Positions 16,324 through 23,888 of a stretch of 64,000 nt of DNA are shown in pieces. A program made the translations under genes and the position numbers. The notes beneath the pieces are model-generated. The model worked only from the letters and a program-made list of their open reading frames with translations, did no database searches and was not told the DNA's origin. The DNA comes from CAJXZP01 sp049606935 (GTDB taxonomy: Bacteria; Bacteroidota; Bacteroidia; Flavobacteriales_G; Salibacteraceae). The stretch spans positions 150,236 to 214,235 of the forward strand of contig JBMYWA010000001.1 in NCBI GenBank assembly GCA_049606935.1. The letters are read 5' to 3'. Every line of letters begins with the position of its first letter. The first letter of the stretch is position 1.

Positions 16324-16994
16324 TTCAAGTCAATAACATAAAAAAAAGCTTCGGTAACAATCAAATTCTTAATGGTTTAACAGCCTATTTTGAAGCGGGT
16401 AAAGTTTATGGGGTGGTAGGTGTAAATGGAGCAGGAAAGACCACCTTTTTTGAATGCCTTGCAGGACTTATTCCTTTTGAGGGAAGTATTGATTCTTCTT
16501 ATAAATCATTAAAAAACCATATTGGATTACTGTGTACAAATCCATACTATTTTTCTTTAATGACCGGAAAAGAATACATTAATTTAATGTGTAACGCGAG
16601 TCAGGTGGAAACCAATGGGGTAGATGCTTACAATATTTTTGATTTACCCTTAAATAAGTACTCCTCAAATTATTCCACAGGCATGAAGAAAAAGTTGGCT
16701 ATTACTGCTTTATTAATGCAGAACAAGGACGTTTTTATTTTGGATGAACCTTTTAATGGGGTAGATATTCATAGTAATATTATGATCACCGAGATTATTC
16801 AAAAATTGAAAAATGCGGGAAAAACGTTATTAATTTCTTCTCATATTTTTTCGAGTTTAAAAGATTCTTGCGATGAAATATATTATTTAAAAAATGGAAT
16901 GTTTACCCATGTGAAACCCACAGATTTTGATGATTTAGAAAACTCTATGAAATCCTTAACCATTGGTAATAAGTTGGATAAGATTACATTTTAA
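16320..16994 (+). CDS. ABC transporter ATP-binding protein
   Basis: A 224-residue cytoplasmic ATPase with all main motifs: Walker A (VNGAGKTT), a variant signature YSTGMKKKLAITALLMQ, Walker B plus catalytic Glu (VFILDEPFNGVD) and the H-loop (LLISSHIFSS). The signature reads STGMK instead of LSGGQ, common in ABC-2 and CcmA-like exporters. It starts inside the stop codon of the permease gene. The 3' end overlaps the converging subtilase gene by 11 bases. Substrate unknown. Confidence 0.9.
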   Translation: MIQVNNIKKSFGNNQILNGLTAYFEAGKVYGVVGVNGAGKTTFFECLAGLIPFEGSIDSSYKSLKNHIGLLCTNPYYFSLMTGKEYINLMCNASQVETNGVDAYNIFDLPLNKYSSNYSTGMKKKLAITALLMQNKDVFILDEPFNGVDIHSNIMITEIIQKLKNAGKTLLISSHIFSSLKDSCDEIYYLKNGMFTHVKPTDFDDLENSMKSLTIGNKLDKITF

Positions 16995-19134
16995 TAAACT
17001 TTTTTACTCCAAAACCAAAATTACACGTTAAATGTAAAATGTAAGTTCCTGCCTCTAACTCATTAATATTAATGCTGGAAACGGCATGGCCAGAAAGAAC
17101 TTGTTTACCATTTGTATCAAATACCTTAAAAGTAAAAGGTTGGTTTTGGTTAGATTGAATATTTAATTGTTCGGATGCTAGAGTTGGATAAATCTGGATA
17201 TCCGAAAAAATTGGATTATCATTTACAGTTAAAAGTCGACTAGCTTCTTTTACAGCTGCGTACGCATTCACTTTTCCAAAACCCCATTCAAAACTACCGT
17301 TAGGAGGAAGGCTTCCTGTTTTTGAATCTTCTCTTGCGGTAATTTGCAAAATATTTTTGACTTCATTTGGAGTTAGTCCTGGGTTGGCTTCTAACATTAA
17401 CGCAACCACACCCGTTGTTGCTGGAGAAGACATTGAGGTTCCTGAAAACTTAGCGAAATCATAAGTTCGTCCATTAAAGGTAGTCGATTTAAAGGTGGTA
17501 TAGCTAGCGGTTGTGTACGAAGAAATTGAAGAAGCCACTCCAACACCTGGGGCTGATATATCTGGTTTTACACGTCCGTCAATTGTTGGCCCTTCGCTAC
17601 TAAAGTTGGCTAAAGATCCATCATACACGGTGCCATTTGGTGCACGAACTTCGCTTGAATGTGCCGCTATTGAAATAACGGATTTGCCACATGCAGGCTC
17701 TCCAATACTGTAATGGCTATCTCCGTTGCTTCCATTGGGGCCAAAGGCGGTAAATGGCATGCCCCAGTTTCCAGCACCATTGCTTAATTCGGTTACATTA
17801 TAGTAATGAACGATTCCATCTACGGCATACGATCGTAATACAATTGTTAAACTAGTATTTGTGTTTTTCACTCGTAATCTCATGTGTGGAACCTCGTTTT
17901 GCGGATGAGCTGAGTCAGTGGCTAAATTGAAAAACACCGTATCTTGGCCATTTACCAGAATAGAGTCCAAATAAGGAACGGCAGTATTAGTAGAGTAGGT
18001 AGGGGTATTCATTATTAATGCACCATTTTGATACACCTCAAGCCTGGCACTAAAGGGATGTTGCTTTTCTCCCCACATGGAAACGCTTTGTCCCCACATA
18101 CTGGCATGTGCGCTATAAGGGTAAAAATCAATTTTGGTAACTACAGAGTCTGAATTAAATTCCTTTTTAATGTGAAATTCATCATTCCCATTATTCCCTC
18201 CAGAAGTTACTATTATTACTCCTTCATCCGCAAAAGCATCAAAGGCTTGGCTAATTATGGAGGTCCCATCTAAAGGGCCTAAGTAATACAAGCCCCAACT
18301 CATATTGACTACTAGTCGTTTGCCTTCCGCGTCTGCAATGTCTTTCATCCAACTAACCGCATCAATAGCTGAGGCCATGTCTAAACCTAATGCAGCAAAC
18401 AAATATTCCGATTCAAAAGCAACTCCTCGTAAATCAACATCGGCACCGCTACCCGCAGCAATTCCTGCAACATGACTACCATGTGTGGCGTAATCGTAGT
18501 AAGAACATGCTGTATCCGATTGAGCGGCTAATAATTCAGTTTCACCAACATATTCTGTCCCATAGGAAAACCCTGAAGGAGCTGGGCCAGAAGTTTTGAA
18601 TTGATCCCAAGAAGCTAAAATTCTGGTATGGGTTAAAGAAGTATCATAAAACATGGGATTCGAATAATCAAATCCCCAATCGGTTACTCCAATAATCACA
18701 TTTTTTCCGGTGTAAGATTGGTTTAAATTAATTCCACCATGTACCGAATCGGCTCTTAAATCCAAAATAGCCTTGTCAACCAAAGGATTTATTTTTTGTG
18801 CAAATTCCAAGTATTCTATATGTTTAATTTTTTTTATTTCAGAAATTTCATCTAACGGAATTCTAAGAGTAATAATATTGCCAATGTTGGAGCCTTTTAC
18901 ATACGAACTAGGTAAGTTCTCCGGGTTAAACCCTTTTTCGGTAACCGCTATTGTGGAGATGTAATCCTTTCCTAATATTTTGGTAATGGAATAATTATGC
19001 AACTCATATTGTTCTGGTTTTTGCTTTTTGTTTTGGGTAGATTTAAGCAACGCCAGATTTATTGCACTAATTCTAGGTTGAGCAAACCCTAATGTACAAA
19101 ATAGAACGGCAATAATTGTAAACTTAACTTTCAT
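16984..19134 (-). CDS. Subtilisin-like serine protease (S8) with T9SS sorting domain
   Basis: A 716-residue secreted protease. A signal peptide (MKVKFTIIAVLFCTLGFAQ) is followed by a propeptide-like part. The catalytic triad is visible: Asp152 (GVTDWGFD), His218 (ATHGSHVAG) and Ser567 (FSGTSMSSP); the oxyanion Asn lies in VTSGGNNGND. An insert of about 130 residues between His and Ser blocks (about 330-455) is beta-rich. The end (IQIYPTLASEQLNIQ ... AGTYILHLTC) is a type A T9SS sorting domain. Role: extracellular protein breakdown. I took the ATG at 19134, which starts the signal peptide directly; eight more in-frame residues lie upstream. Confidence 0.95.
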   Translation of the reverse strand: MKVKFTIIAVLFCTLGFAQPRISAINLALLKSTQNKKQKPEQYELHNYSITKILGKDYISTIAVTEKGFNPENLPSSYVKGSNIGNIITLRIPLDEISEIKKIKHIEYLEFAQKINPLVDKAILDLRADSVHGGINLNQSYTGKNVIIGVTDWGFDYSNPMFYDTSLTHTRILASWDQFKTSGPAPSGFSYGTEYVGETELLAAQSDTACSYYDYATHGSHVAGIAAGSGADVDLRGVAFESEYLFAALGLDMASAIDAVSWMKDIADAEGKRLVVNMSWGLYYLGPLDGTSIISQAFDAFADEGVIIVTSGGNNGNDEFHIKKEFNSDSVVTKIDFYPYSAHASMWGQSVSMWGEKQHPFSARLEVYQNGALIMNTPTYSTNTAVPYLDSILVNGQDTVFFNLATDSAHPQNEVPHMRLRVKNTNTSLTIVLRSYAVDGIVHYYNVTELSNGAGNWGMPFTAFGPNGSNGDSHYSIGEPACGKSVISIAAHSSEVRAPNGTVYDGSLANFSSEGPTIDGRVKPDISAPGVGVASSISSYTTASYTTFKSTTFNGRTYDFAKFSGTSMSSPATTGVVALMLEANPGLTPNEVKNILQITAREDSKTGSLPPNGSFEWGFGKVNAYAAVKEASRLLTVNDNPIFSDIQIYPTLASEQLNIQSNQNQPFTFKVFDTNGKQVLSGHAVSSININELEAGTYILHLTCNFGFGVKKFIKM

Positions 19135-19246
19135 ATTGGTGAATATTAGAAATTGCAATTTATTTCAATTTTTTTGGTTGGTTGTAAAAATGGCTCCTTT
19201 TTTAGAAATGATGAAATATTATAATTTTACTGCATTCAACTCACCT

Positions 19247-20074
19247 ATGAAAAATGAAGTTTGTTTAATTACCGGATGTAATTCAGGTATTGGAAAAGAA
19301 ACAGCATTACAATTGGCCAGGCAAGGTTATGAAGTAATAATGTTAGTTAAAGAAAGCGAAAAGTCTGCGTTGGCATTTGAAGAAATTATTAGACTTTCAA
19401 GATCTAACACGGTACGTATGGAATATGTGGACTTGTCTAGTTTTACTTCAATTTCTGATATGCTGACTAGGATAAAGGAAACTTATTCAGAAATTCATTT
19501 ACTAATTAACAATGAAGGAGTTTTTAAAAGAAACGAAGAATATACCGAAGAGGGTTTTGAAATGAATTTAGCGATAAATTATTTGGCACCTTTTTATATA
19601 ACCACCCAATTATTACCAATACTAAAAAACACCCCCAACGCCAAAGTTGTTAATCTAGGTTCCGAATTAGGTAAAAACGGAGAAGTGTTATTAGAATCTT
19701 CTTTTAAACTAAACACCTATTCTAATTATAAAGCTTACGCCAATTCTAAGTTATTGCTTCTTTATTTCACTTTTGAAATGGCTCGTAGAGTTTCTATTAC
19801 AGGTATAACCGTAAATTGTGTTCATCCTGGTTTTGTAAACACACAAGTTTTTAGAGATTACCCTAACTGGCTGGCAAAATTAATGGGGTGGTTTATTGAT
19901 TCTCCAGCACAAGGGGCGGAGGGCGTACTTAATATTGTAAATAACGTGCAGGGTACCTCAGGAAAGTATTTCAATAAATTGGAAATAAGCAATGACACTA
20001 CCAATCATTTATCGTTTGAATTATCTGAAAAAATATGGGAATTAACTCAAAAGATGCTGAATGATGCCCTTTAA
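19247..20074 (+). CDS. Short-chain dehydrogenase/reductase (retinol dehydrogenase-like)
   Basis: A 275-residue SDR oxidoreductase. Visible: the cofactor motif TGCNSGIG, a DLSS block (EYVDLSSFTS) after the second nucleotide segment, the NNAG position reading NNEG, the serine block (VVNLGSELGK) and the catalytic YxxxK as YANSK. The post-catalytic block VNCVHPGFVNTQVFRD is standard for the retinol dehydrogenase / WWOX-like group. Substrate unknown. I chose ATG 19247 because it puts the first strand (KNEVCLITGC) at the N-terminus as in the family; the frame stays open for 37 more residues with no family features. The gene is divergent from the subtilase gene. Confidence 0.87.
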   Translation: MKNEVCLITGCNSGIGKETALQLARQGYEVIMLVKESEKSALAFEEIIRLSRSNTVRMEYVDLSSFTSISDMLTRIKETYSEIHLLINNEGVFKRNEEYTEEGFEMNLAINYLAPFYITTQLLPILKNTPNAKVVNLGSELGKNGEVLLESSFKLNTYSNYKAYANSKLLLLYFTFEMARRVSITGITVNCVHPGFVNTQVFRDYPNWLAKLMGWFIDSPAQGAEGVLNIVNNVQGTSGKYFNKLEISNDTTNHLSFELSEKIWELTQKMLNDAL

Positions 20075-20239
20075 TAATTTTAACTTTTTTTGACATATTT
20101 CGCTTTAAAAAGAGTTTTATATTCTTTTTAGAAAAGTTGCTTAACACCTGATATCTAACTTCTTGAGATTGTATTGTGTTGAAAATAAACAACTAACGTT
20201 TTAAGTGTTAATAAAAGGAAACTTAAACCACCTTTAATA

Positions 20240-20255
20240 AGTGACTAAAATCACA
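20240..20255. promoter_or_regulatory. CRP/FNR-family-like palindrome upstream of the nrf operon
   Basis: AGTGA, six bases, TCACA: nine of ten bases match the CRP consensus TGTGA-N6-TCACA, and half-sites of this shape are typical of CRP/FNR-family regulators. Its centre is about 63 bases before the expected start of transcription, close to the class I activator position. Confidence 0.5.
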
Positions 20256-20297
20256 TAATTAAATTTACATTTGAGTCATCAAAATGTCATGGAATCG

Positions 20298-20305
20298 TAA
20301 TTTTG
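20298..20305 (+). promoter_or_regulatory. -7 promoter element of the nrf operon (TAATTTTG)
   Basis: Exact TAnnTTTG match; start of transcription expected near 20311, 25 bases before the ATG. TTTG at 20270-20273 could be a -33 box (spacing 24, long), which would fit an activator-dependent promoter. Confidence 0.6.
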
Positions 20306-20335
20306 ACTGGAATTAATTACATAAAAATATTTACT

Positions 20336-21736
20336 ATGCGAATTAAAAATACAATCAAATGGGTTGGGTTAGTATTAATCCAAACCGCGGTTTTAAACCC
20401 AGTTATGGCAAATGATGCCGAGAAAGTTATCGCAGAATCTAAAAAGGATACGGGAGTGTTTACCGTAGGCGCTCAAATTCGTCCGCGGTTTGAATATCGT
20501 AATGGTTTTAAATCTCCATTGGTTGACGATAATAAGCCGGCAAGTTTTGTGGAACAACGTTCTCGTATTTGGTTTGATTACAAAAATTCAAAGTTTCGCT
20601 TACATGTAAATCTTCAAGATGTTAGGATGTGGGGAAGTACCGATCAAATTTATAAATCAGATCCTTCTATGTTTAATGCCTATGAGGCATATGGAGAGTA
20701 TTATTTCAATAAACATTGGGCAATGAAAGTTGGTCGTCAAGCTATTGATTATGATAATGCACGTTTCTTTGGTAATTTAGATTGGGCGCAACAAGGCCGT
20801 AGTCATGATGCCTTTTTGGTGAAATATAAAAATGAAGCCAAAAAATTAGATGTTCATGCAGGTGTTGCCTATAACCAGGCGCAAGCTGAGCCAGGTTACT
20901 TATCGTATAAACAGTATTCAATGAATAACTATAAAGTAATGTATTACTTATGGGCTCATAAAAAATGGGATAAACTGGATATGTCTTTTGTATTCAATAA
21001 TGATGGGCGAGAAAAGGGTTTTGATTCAACTATTGTAAATCGTCAAACAATCGGTTTAATCCCTACTTATAAATCCGGTAAATGGAAATTTGGCTTAGAG
21101 GCTTATTACCAAATGGGTCAAACTGCAGGAGCAGCCGAAAAAAATAATGATGTAAGTGCTTACTTTGTTTCTTTTAATGCTACTTACAAAACAGATTTAA
21201 CGCCAATTACTTTAGGAGTGGATTATGCCTCGGGTAATGCACATGATGCAGATGCAAATACTGAAAATGCGTGGAACCCACTGTACGGAACTAATCATAA
21301 ATTTTACGGTTTTATGGATTATTTCTACGTTGGTAACCCACACGGACAGAGTAATGGATCTACCGGATTAATTGATATTTATGCAAAAACCAAATTTACA
21401 TTAACCAAATCTAAAAAGGATTTCTTAATTGCTCATGTACATTACTTCATGTCGCCCGTTGAATTGTTAGATATGACCGATGCAACAGGCGTAGCTACCG
21501 TAGATGCTGGTTTAGGTACTGAAATAGATTTAGTATACAAGCATTCGTTTAATAAAAATGTTTCTTGTAATGTTGGATATTCACACATGTTTGCTACTGA
21601 ATCAATGAGCCACATTAAAAATCAAAATAATAACATGTTTGACCCTGCAACTGGAAACGCCAGAGACTTTACAGGTTCAAATTGGATTTGGGCTCAAATC
21701 AATTTCAGTACAGAACTTTTTAATTTTAAAAAATAA
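20336..21736 (+). CDS. Outer-membrane beta-barrel porin of the nrf operon
   Basis: A 466-residue protein with signal peptide (MRIKNTIKWVGLVLIQTAVLNPVMA) and repeating amphipathic strands ending in an aromatic strand (WIWAQINFSTELFNF), as in outer-membrane barrels. The start of the mature part (VGAQIRPRFEYRNGF ... RSRIWFDYKNSKFRLHVNLQDVRMWG ... KVGRQAIDYDNARFFG) matches the alginate-export-like porin family. It lies 10 bases before nrfH in one transcript, so it probably admits nitrite or related small anions, or releases ammonium. This role is inference from context. ATG 20336 is supported by the promoter, which overlaps the longer frame. Confidence 0.82.
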   Translation: MRIKNTIKWVGLVLIQTAVLNPVMANDAEKVIAESKKDTGVFTVGAQIRPRFEYRNGFKSPLVDDNKPASFVEQRSRIWFDYKNSKFRLHVNLQDVRMWGSTDQIYKSDPSMFNAYEAYGEYYFNKHWAMKVGRQAIDYDNARFFGNLDWAQQGRSHDAFLVKYKNEAKKLDVHAGVAYNQAQAEPGYLSYKQYSMNNYKVMYYLWAHKKWDKLDMSFVFNNDGREKGFDSTIVNRQTIGLIPTYKSGKWKFGLEAYYQMGQTAGAAEKNNDVSAYFVSFNATYKTDLTPITLGVDYASGNAHDADANTENAWNPLYGTNHKFYGFMDYFYVGNPHGQSNGSTGLIDIYAKTKFTLTKSKKDFLIAHVHYFMSPVELLDMTDATGVATVDAGLGTEIDLVYKHSFNKNVSCNVGYSHMFATESMSHIKNQNNNMFDPATGNARDFTGSNWIWAQINFSTELFNFKK

Positions 21737-21746
21737 ATCATAACAA

Positions 21747-22355
21747 ATGGGCTTTGTTTCTAATTTAAAACCGCCAAAAAAATGGCAAACTTGGGTGATT
21801 ATTCTCTCAGGGTCTGTTATTGGACTAGGGTTATTTATTTTACAAGAATCCAAGGCTATTTCTTATTTGTCTGATGATCCAAAAACATGTATCAATTGTC
21901 ACGTTATGACACCTGAATACATTACTTGGGAGCATAGTTCGCATGGAAAAGTGACCAATTGTAATGATTGTCATGTACCGCATGATAACGTGTTCAGAAA
22001 ATACGCATTTAAGGCTAAAGATGGTTTGTATCACGCAACCATCTTTACCCTGCATGCGGAGCCAGAAGTGATTGTAATGCACGAGGCTGGGCAGGAGGTA
22101 GTCCAAGAAAATTGTATCCGATGTCATGATAACCAAGTTACAGATGCTAAAGCTAAATCATGGATTGAAGGCCATGAAGCGCATCGTACTGATCGCCAAT
22201 GTTGGTCTTGTCACCGTGAAGTTCCTCATGGAAGAGTAAAAAGTTTATCATCTGTAGGGTATCAAGTAGAACCGCTAACAGAAAAAGAGAATCAAGAATC
22301 AATTGTTCCAGAATGGATGAAGGAACAAACAGAAAATAACCAGAATAAAAAGTAG
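21747..22355 (+). CDS. nrfH: Cytochrome c nitrite reductase small subunit (quinol oxidase)
   Basis: A 202-residue tetrahaem cytochrome of the NapC/NirT family. One N-terminal membrane helix (about residues 16-33) anchors it to the outer face of the inner membrane. Four haem motifs are visible: CINCH (48-52), CNDCH (72-76), CIRCH (123-127) and CWSCH (152-156). NrfH takes electrons from menaquinol and passes them to NrfA. The catalytic subunit gene follows after 4 bases. The C-terminal about 45 residues after the last haem are longer than in the shortest relatives and polar. Confidence 0.95.
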   Translation: MGFVSNLKPPKKWQTWVIILSGSVIGLGLFILQESKAISYLSDDPKTCINCHVMTPEYITWEHSSHGKVTNCNDCHVPHDNVFRKYAFKAKDGLYHATIFTLHAEPEVIVMHEAGQEVVQENCIRCHDNQVTDAKAKSWIEGHEAHRTDRQCWSCHREVPHGRVKSLSSVGYQVEPLTEKENQESIVPEWMKEQTENNQNKK

Positions 22356-22359
22356 AACC

Positions 22360-23820
22360 ATGAAAGCTAGAAATTGGACACTCCTTATCATCACCATTGT
22401 GGTGGTGTTTTTATTAGGATTGCTAGCGAGCAATATTACTAATCGTAAAGCTGAAGCTCGTTTCGCATATATGCCTAAAATTGAAATTGATAAAAATGAA
22501 GCAGATAACTCTGTTTGGGGAGAATATTTTCCACGAGAATATCAATCCTTCATGCAAACTTTAGATACCTCATTTGCTAGCTATAATAGTAAGGATGGGT
22601 ATAAAGACATGTTAGAAGAATCTCCAAGATTAGTGGTTCTTTGGGCAGGTTATGGTTTTGCAAAAGATTATAACGCACCTATTGGTCATGGTTATGCTAT
22701 TACCGATATTACCAATTCATTGCGTACTGGAGGTCCGACCGGACCAGGAACTGGACCAATGCCAAGTACTTGTTGGACATGTAAAAGCCCAGATGTACCT
22801 CGTTTAATGAATGAAATGGGTATTGAAGAATTTTACAAAGGCAAATGGGCAGACAAAGGACCCGAAGTAACCAACCCAATTGGTTGTGCAGATTGTCATG
22901 ATGCAGGAAACATGAGCCTTCGTATTTCAAGACCATCTTTAGTAGAAGGTTTTGAGGCAATGGGTAAAGATATTTCGGAAGCTTCACATAACGAAATGCG
23001 ATCTTTGGTTTGTGCACAATGTCACGTAGAGTATTACTTTGATAAAAAGAAACCCGGTGCAGAAGGTGTTCCTTACCTAACTCTTCCATGGAAAAATGGA
23101 ATGGGTGTAGAGGCTATGGAGGAATATTATGACAACATCGAATTTGCAGATTGGACGCATACTATTTCTAAAGCTCCTATGTTGAAAGCGCAGCATCCTG
23201 GGTACGAAATGTTCTCTGAAAGTGTTCACGCTAAAAGAGGGGTGTCTTGTGCAGATTGTCATATGCCTTATAAAACAGAAGGAGGACAAAAATTTACCGA
23301 TCACCATATTCAATCTCCTTTGGCTAACCCAGCCAATTCTTGTCAAGTTTGTCACCGTGAAGAAACTAAATCTTTAGTAAGTGATGTTACCGAAAGACAA
23401 CATAAAAACAAAGTGGAGGCCGTGGCTTTAGAGAAATTATTAGTTCGTGCACATGTAGAGGCTGGTAAAGCCTGGGAATTAGGTGCTACTGAAGAACAAA
23501 TGAAACCAATTTTAATGGATATTCGCCATGCACAATGGCGTTGGGACTATGCAGTAGCTTCTCACGGGGCATCATTTCACGCGCCTTTAGAAGTGAGTAG
23601 AATTATGACTTCTGGTACTAGAAAAGCTCAAGAAGCCCGTTTAAAATTGGCTCGTTTGCTAGCTACATTAGGAATGAATGAACCAGTTCCGTATCCAAAT
23701 ATTGAGACGAAAGAATTAGCTCAAGATTACATTGGTTTAGATATGGAAAAACTGGAGGCTGAAAAAGCAAAATTTAAAGAAGACATTCTTCCAACTTGGA
23801 TGAAAGAATCAAAAGAATAG
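22360..23820 (+). CDS. nrfA: Cytochrome c nitrite reductase, catalytic subunit
   Basis: A 486-residue pentahaem periplasmic enzyme reducing nitrite to ammonium with six electrons. The first haem motif is the active-site CWTCK (138-142), where lysine replaces histidine as axial ligand, the hallmark of NrfA. The others are CADCH (176-180), CAQCH (218-222), CADCH (297-301) and CQVCH (328-332). Active-site residues around R122 (SLRTGG), Y225/226 (CHVEYYF) and H315/316 (TDHHIQ) are in place. The N-terminus has an uncleaved-looking hydrophobic helix (8-25). Because the CWTCK motif needs special haem lyase activity in E. coli, the downstream ccsBA fusion is of interest. Confidence 0.97.
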   Translation: MKARNWTLLIITIVVVFLLGLLASNITNRKAEARFAYMPKIEIDKNEADNSVWGEYFPREYQSFMQTLDTSFASYNSKDGYKDMLEESPRLVVLWAGYGFAKDYNAPIGHGYAITDITNSLRTGGPTGPGTGPMPSTCWTCKSPDVPRLMNEMGIEEFYKGKWADKGPEVTNPIGCADCHDAGNMSLRISRPSLVEGFEAMGKDISEASHNEMRSLVCAQCHVEYYFDKKKPGAEGVPYLTLPWKNGMGVEAMEEYYDNIEFADWTHTISKAPMLKAQHPGYEMFSESVHAKRGVSCADCHMPYKTEGGQKFTDHHIQSPLANPANSCQVCHREETKSLVSDVTERQHKNKVEAVALEKLLVRAHVEAGKAWELGATEEQMKPILMDIRHAQWRWDYAVASHGASFHAPLEVSRIMTSGTRKAQEARLKLARLLATLGMNEPVPYPNIETKELAQDYIGLDMEKLEAEKAKFKEDILPTWMKESKE

Positions 23821-23848
23821 AGATTTTCTATTCCACATAATTATTACT

Positions 23849-23880
23849 GAAATGGTGCTTTAGGGCGCCATTTCACTTTT
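23849..23880 (+). terminator. Terminator-like hairpin between nrfA and ccsBA
   Basis: A 10-bp stem (GAAATGGTGC 23849-23858 with GCGCCATTTC 23865-23874, one T-G pair) with a six-base loop, followed by ACTTTTT. It may end part of the transcripts before ccsBA. Confidence 0.65.
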
Positions 23881-23888
23881 TAGGATAT

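Noticed and set aside
20075..20335. Regulatory RNA or small gene upstream of the nrf porin, suggested by TTAACAC / GTGTTAA arms far apart
   Set aside because: Arms are short and about 60 bases apart, and no coding frame is present; only the CRP-like palindrome and promoter seem meaningful.
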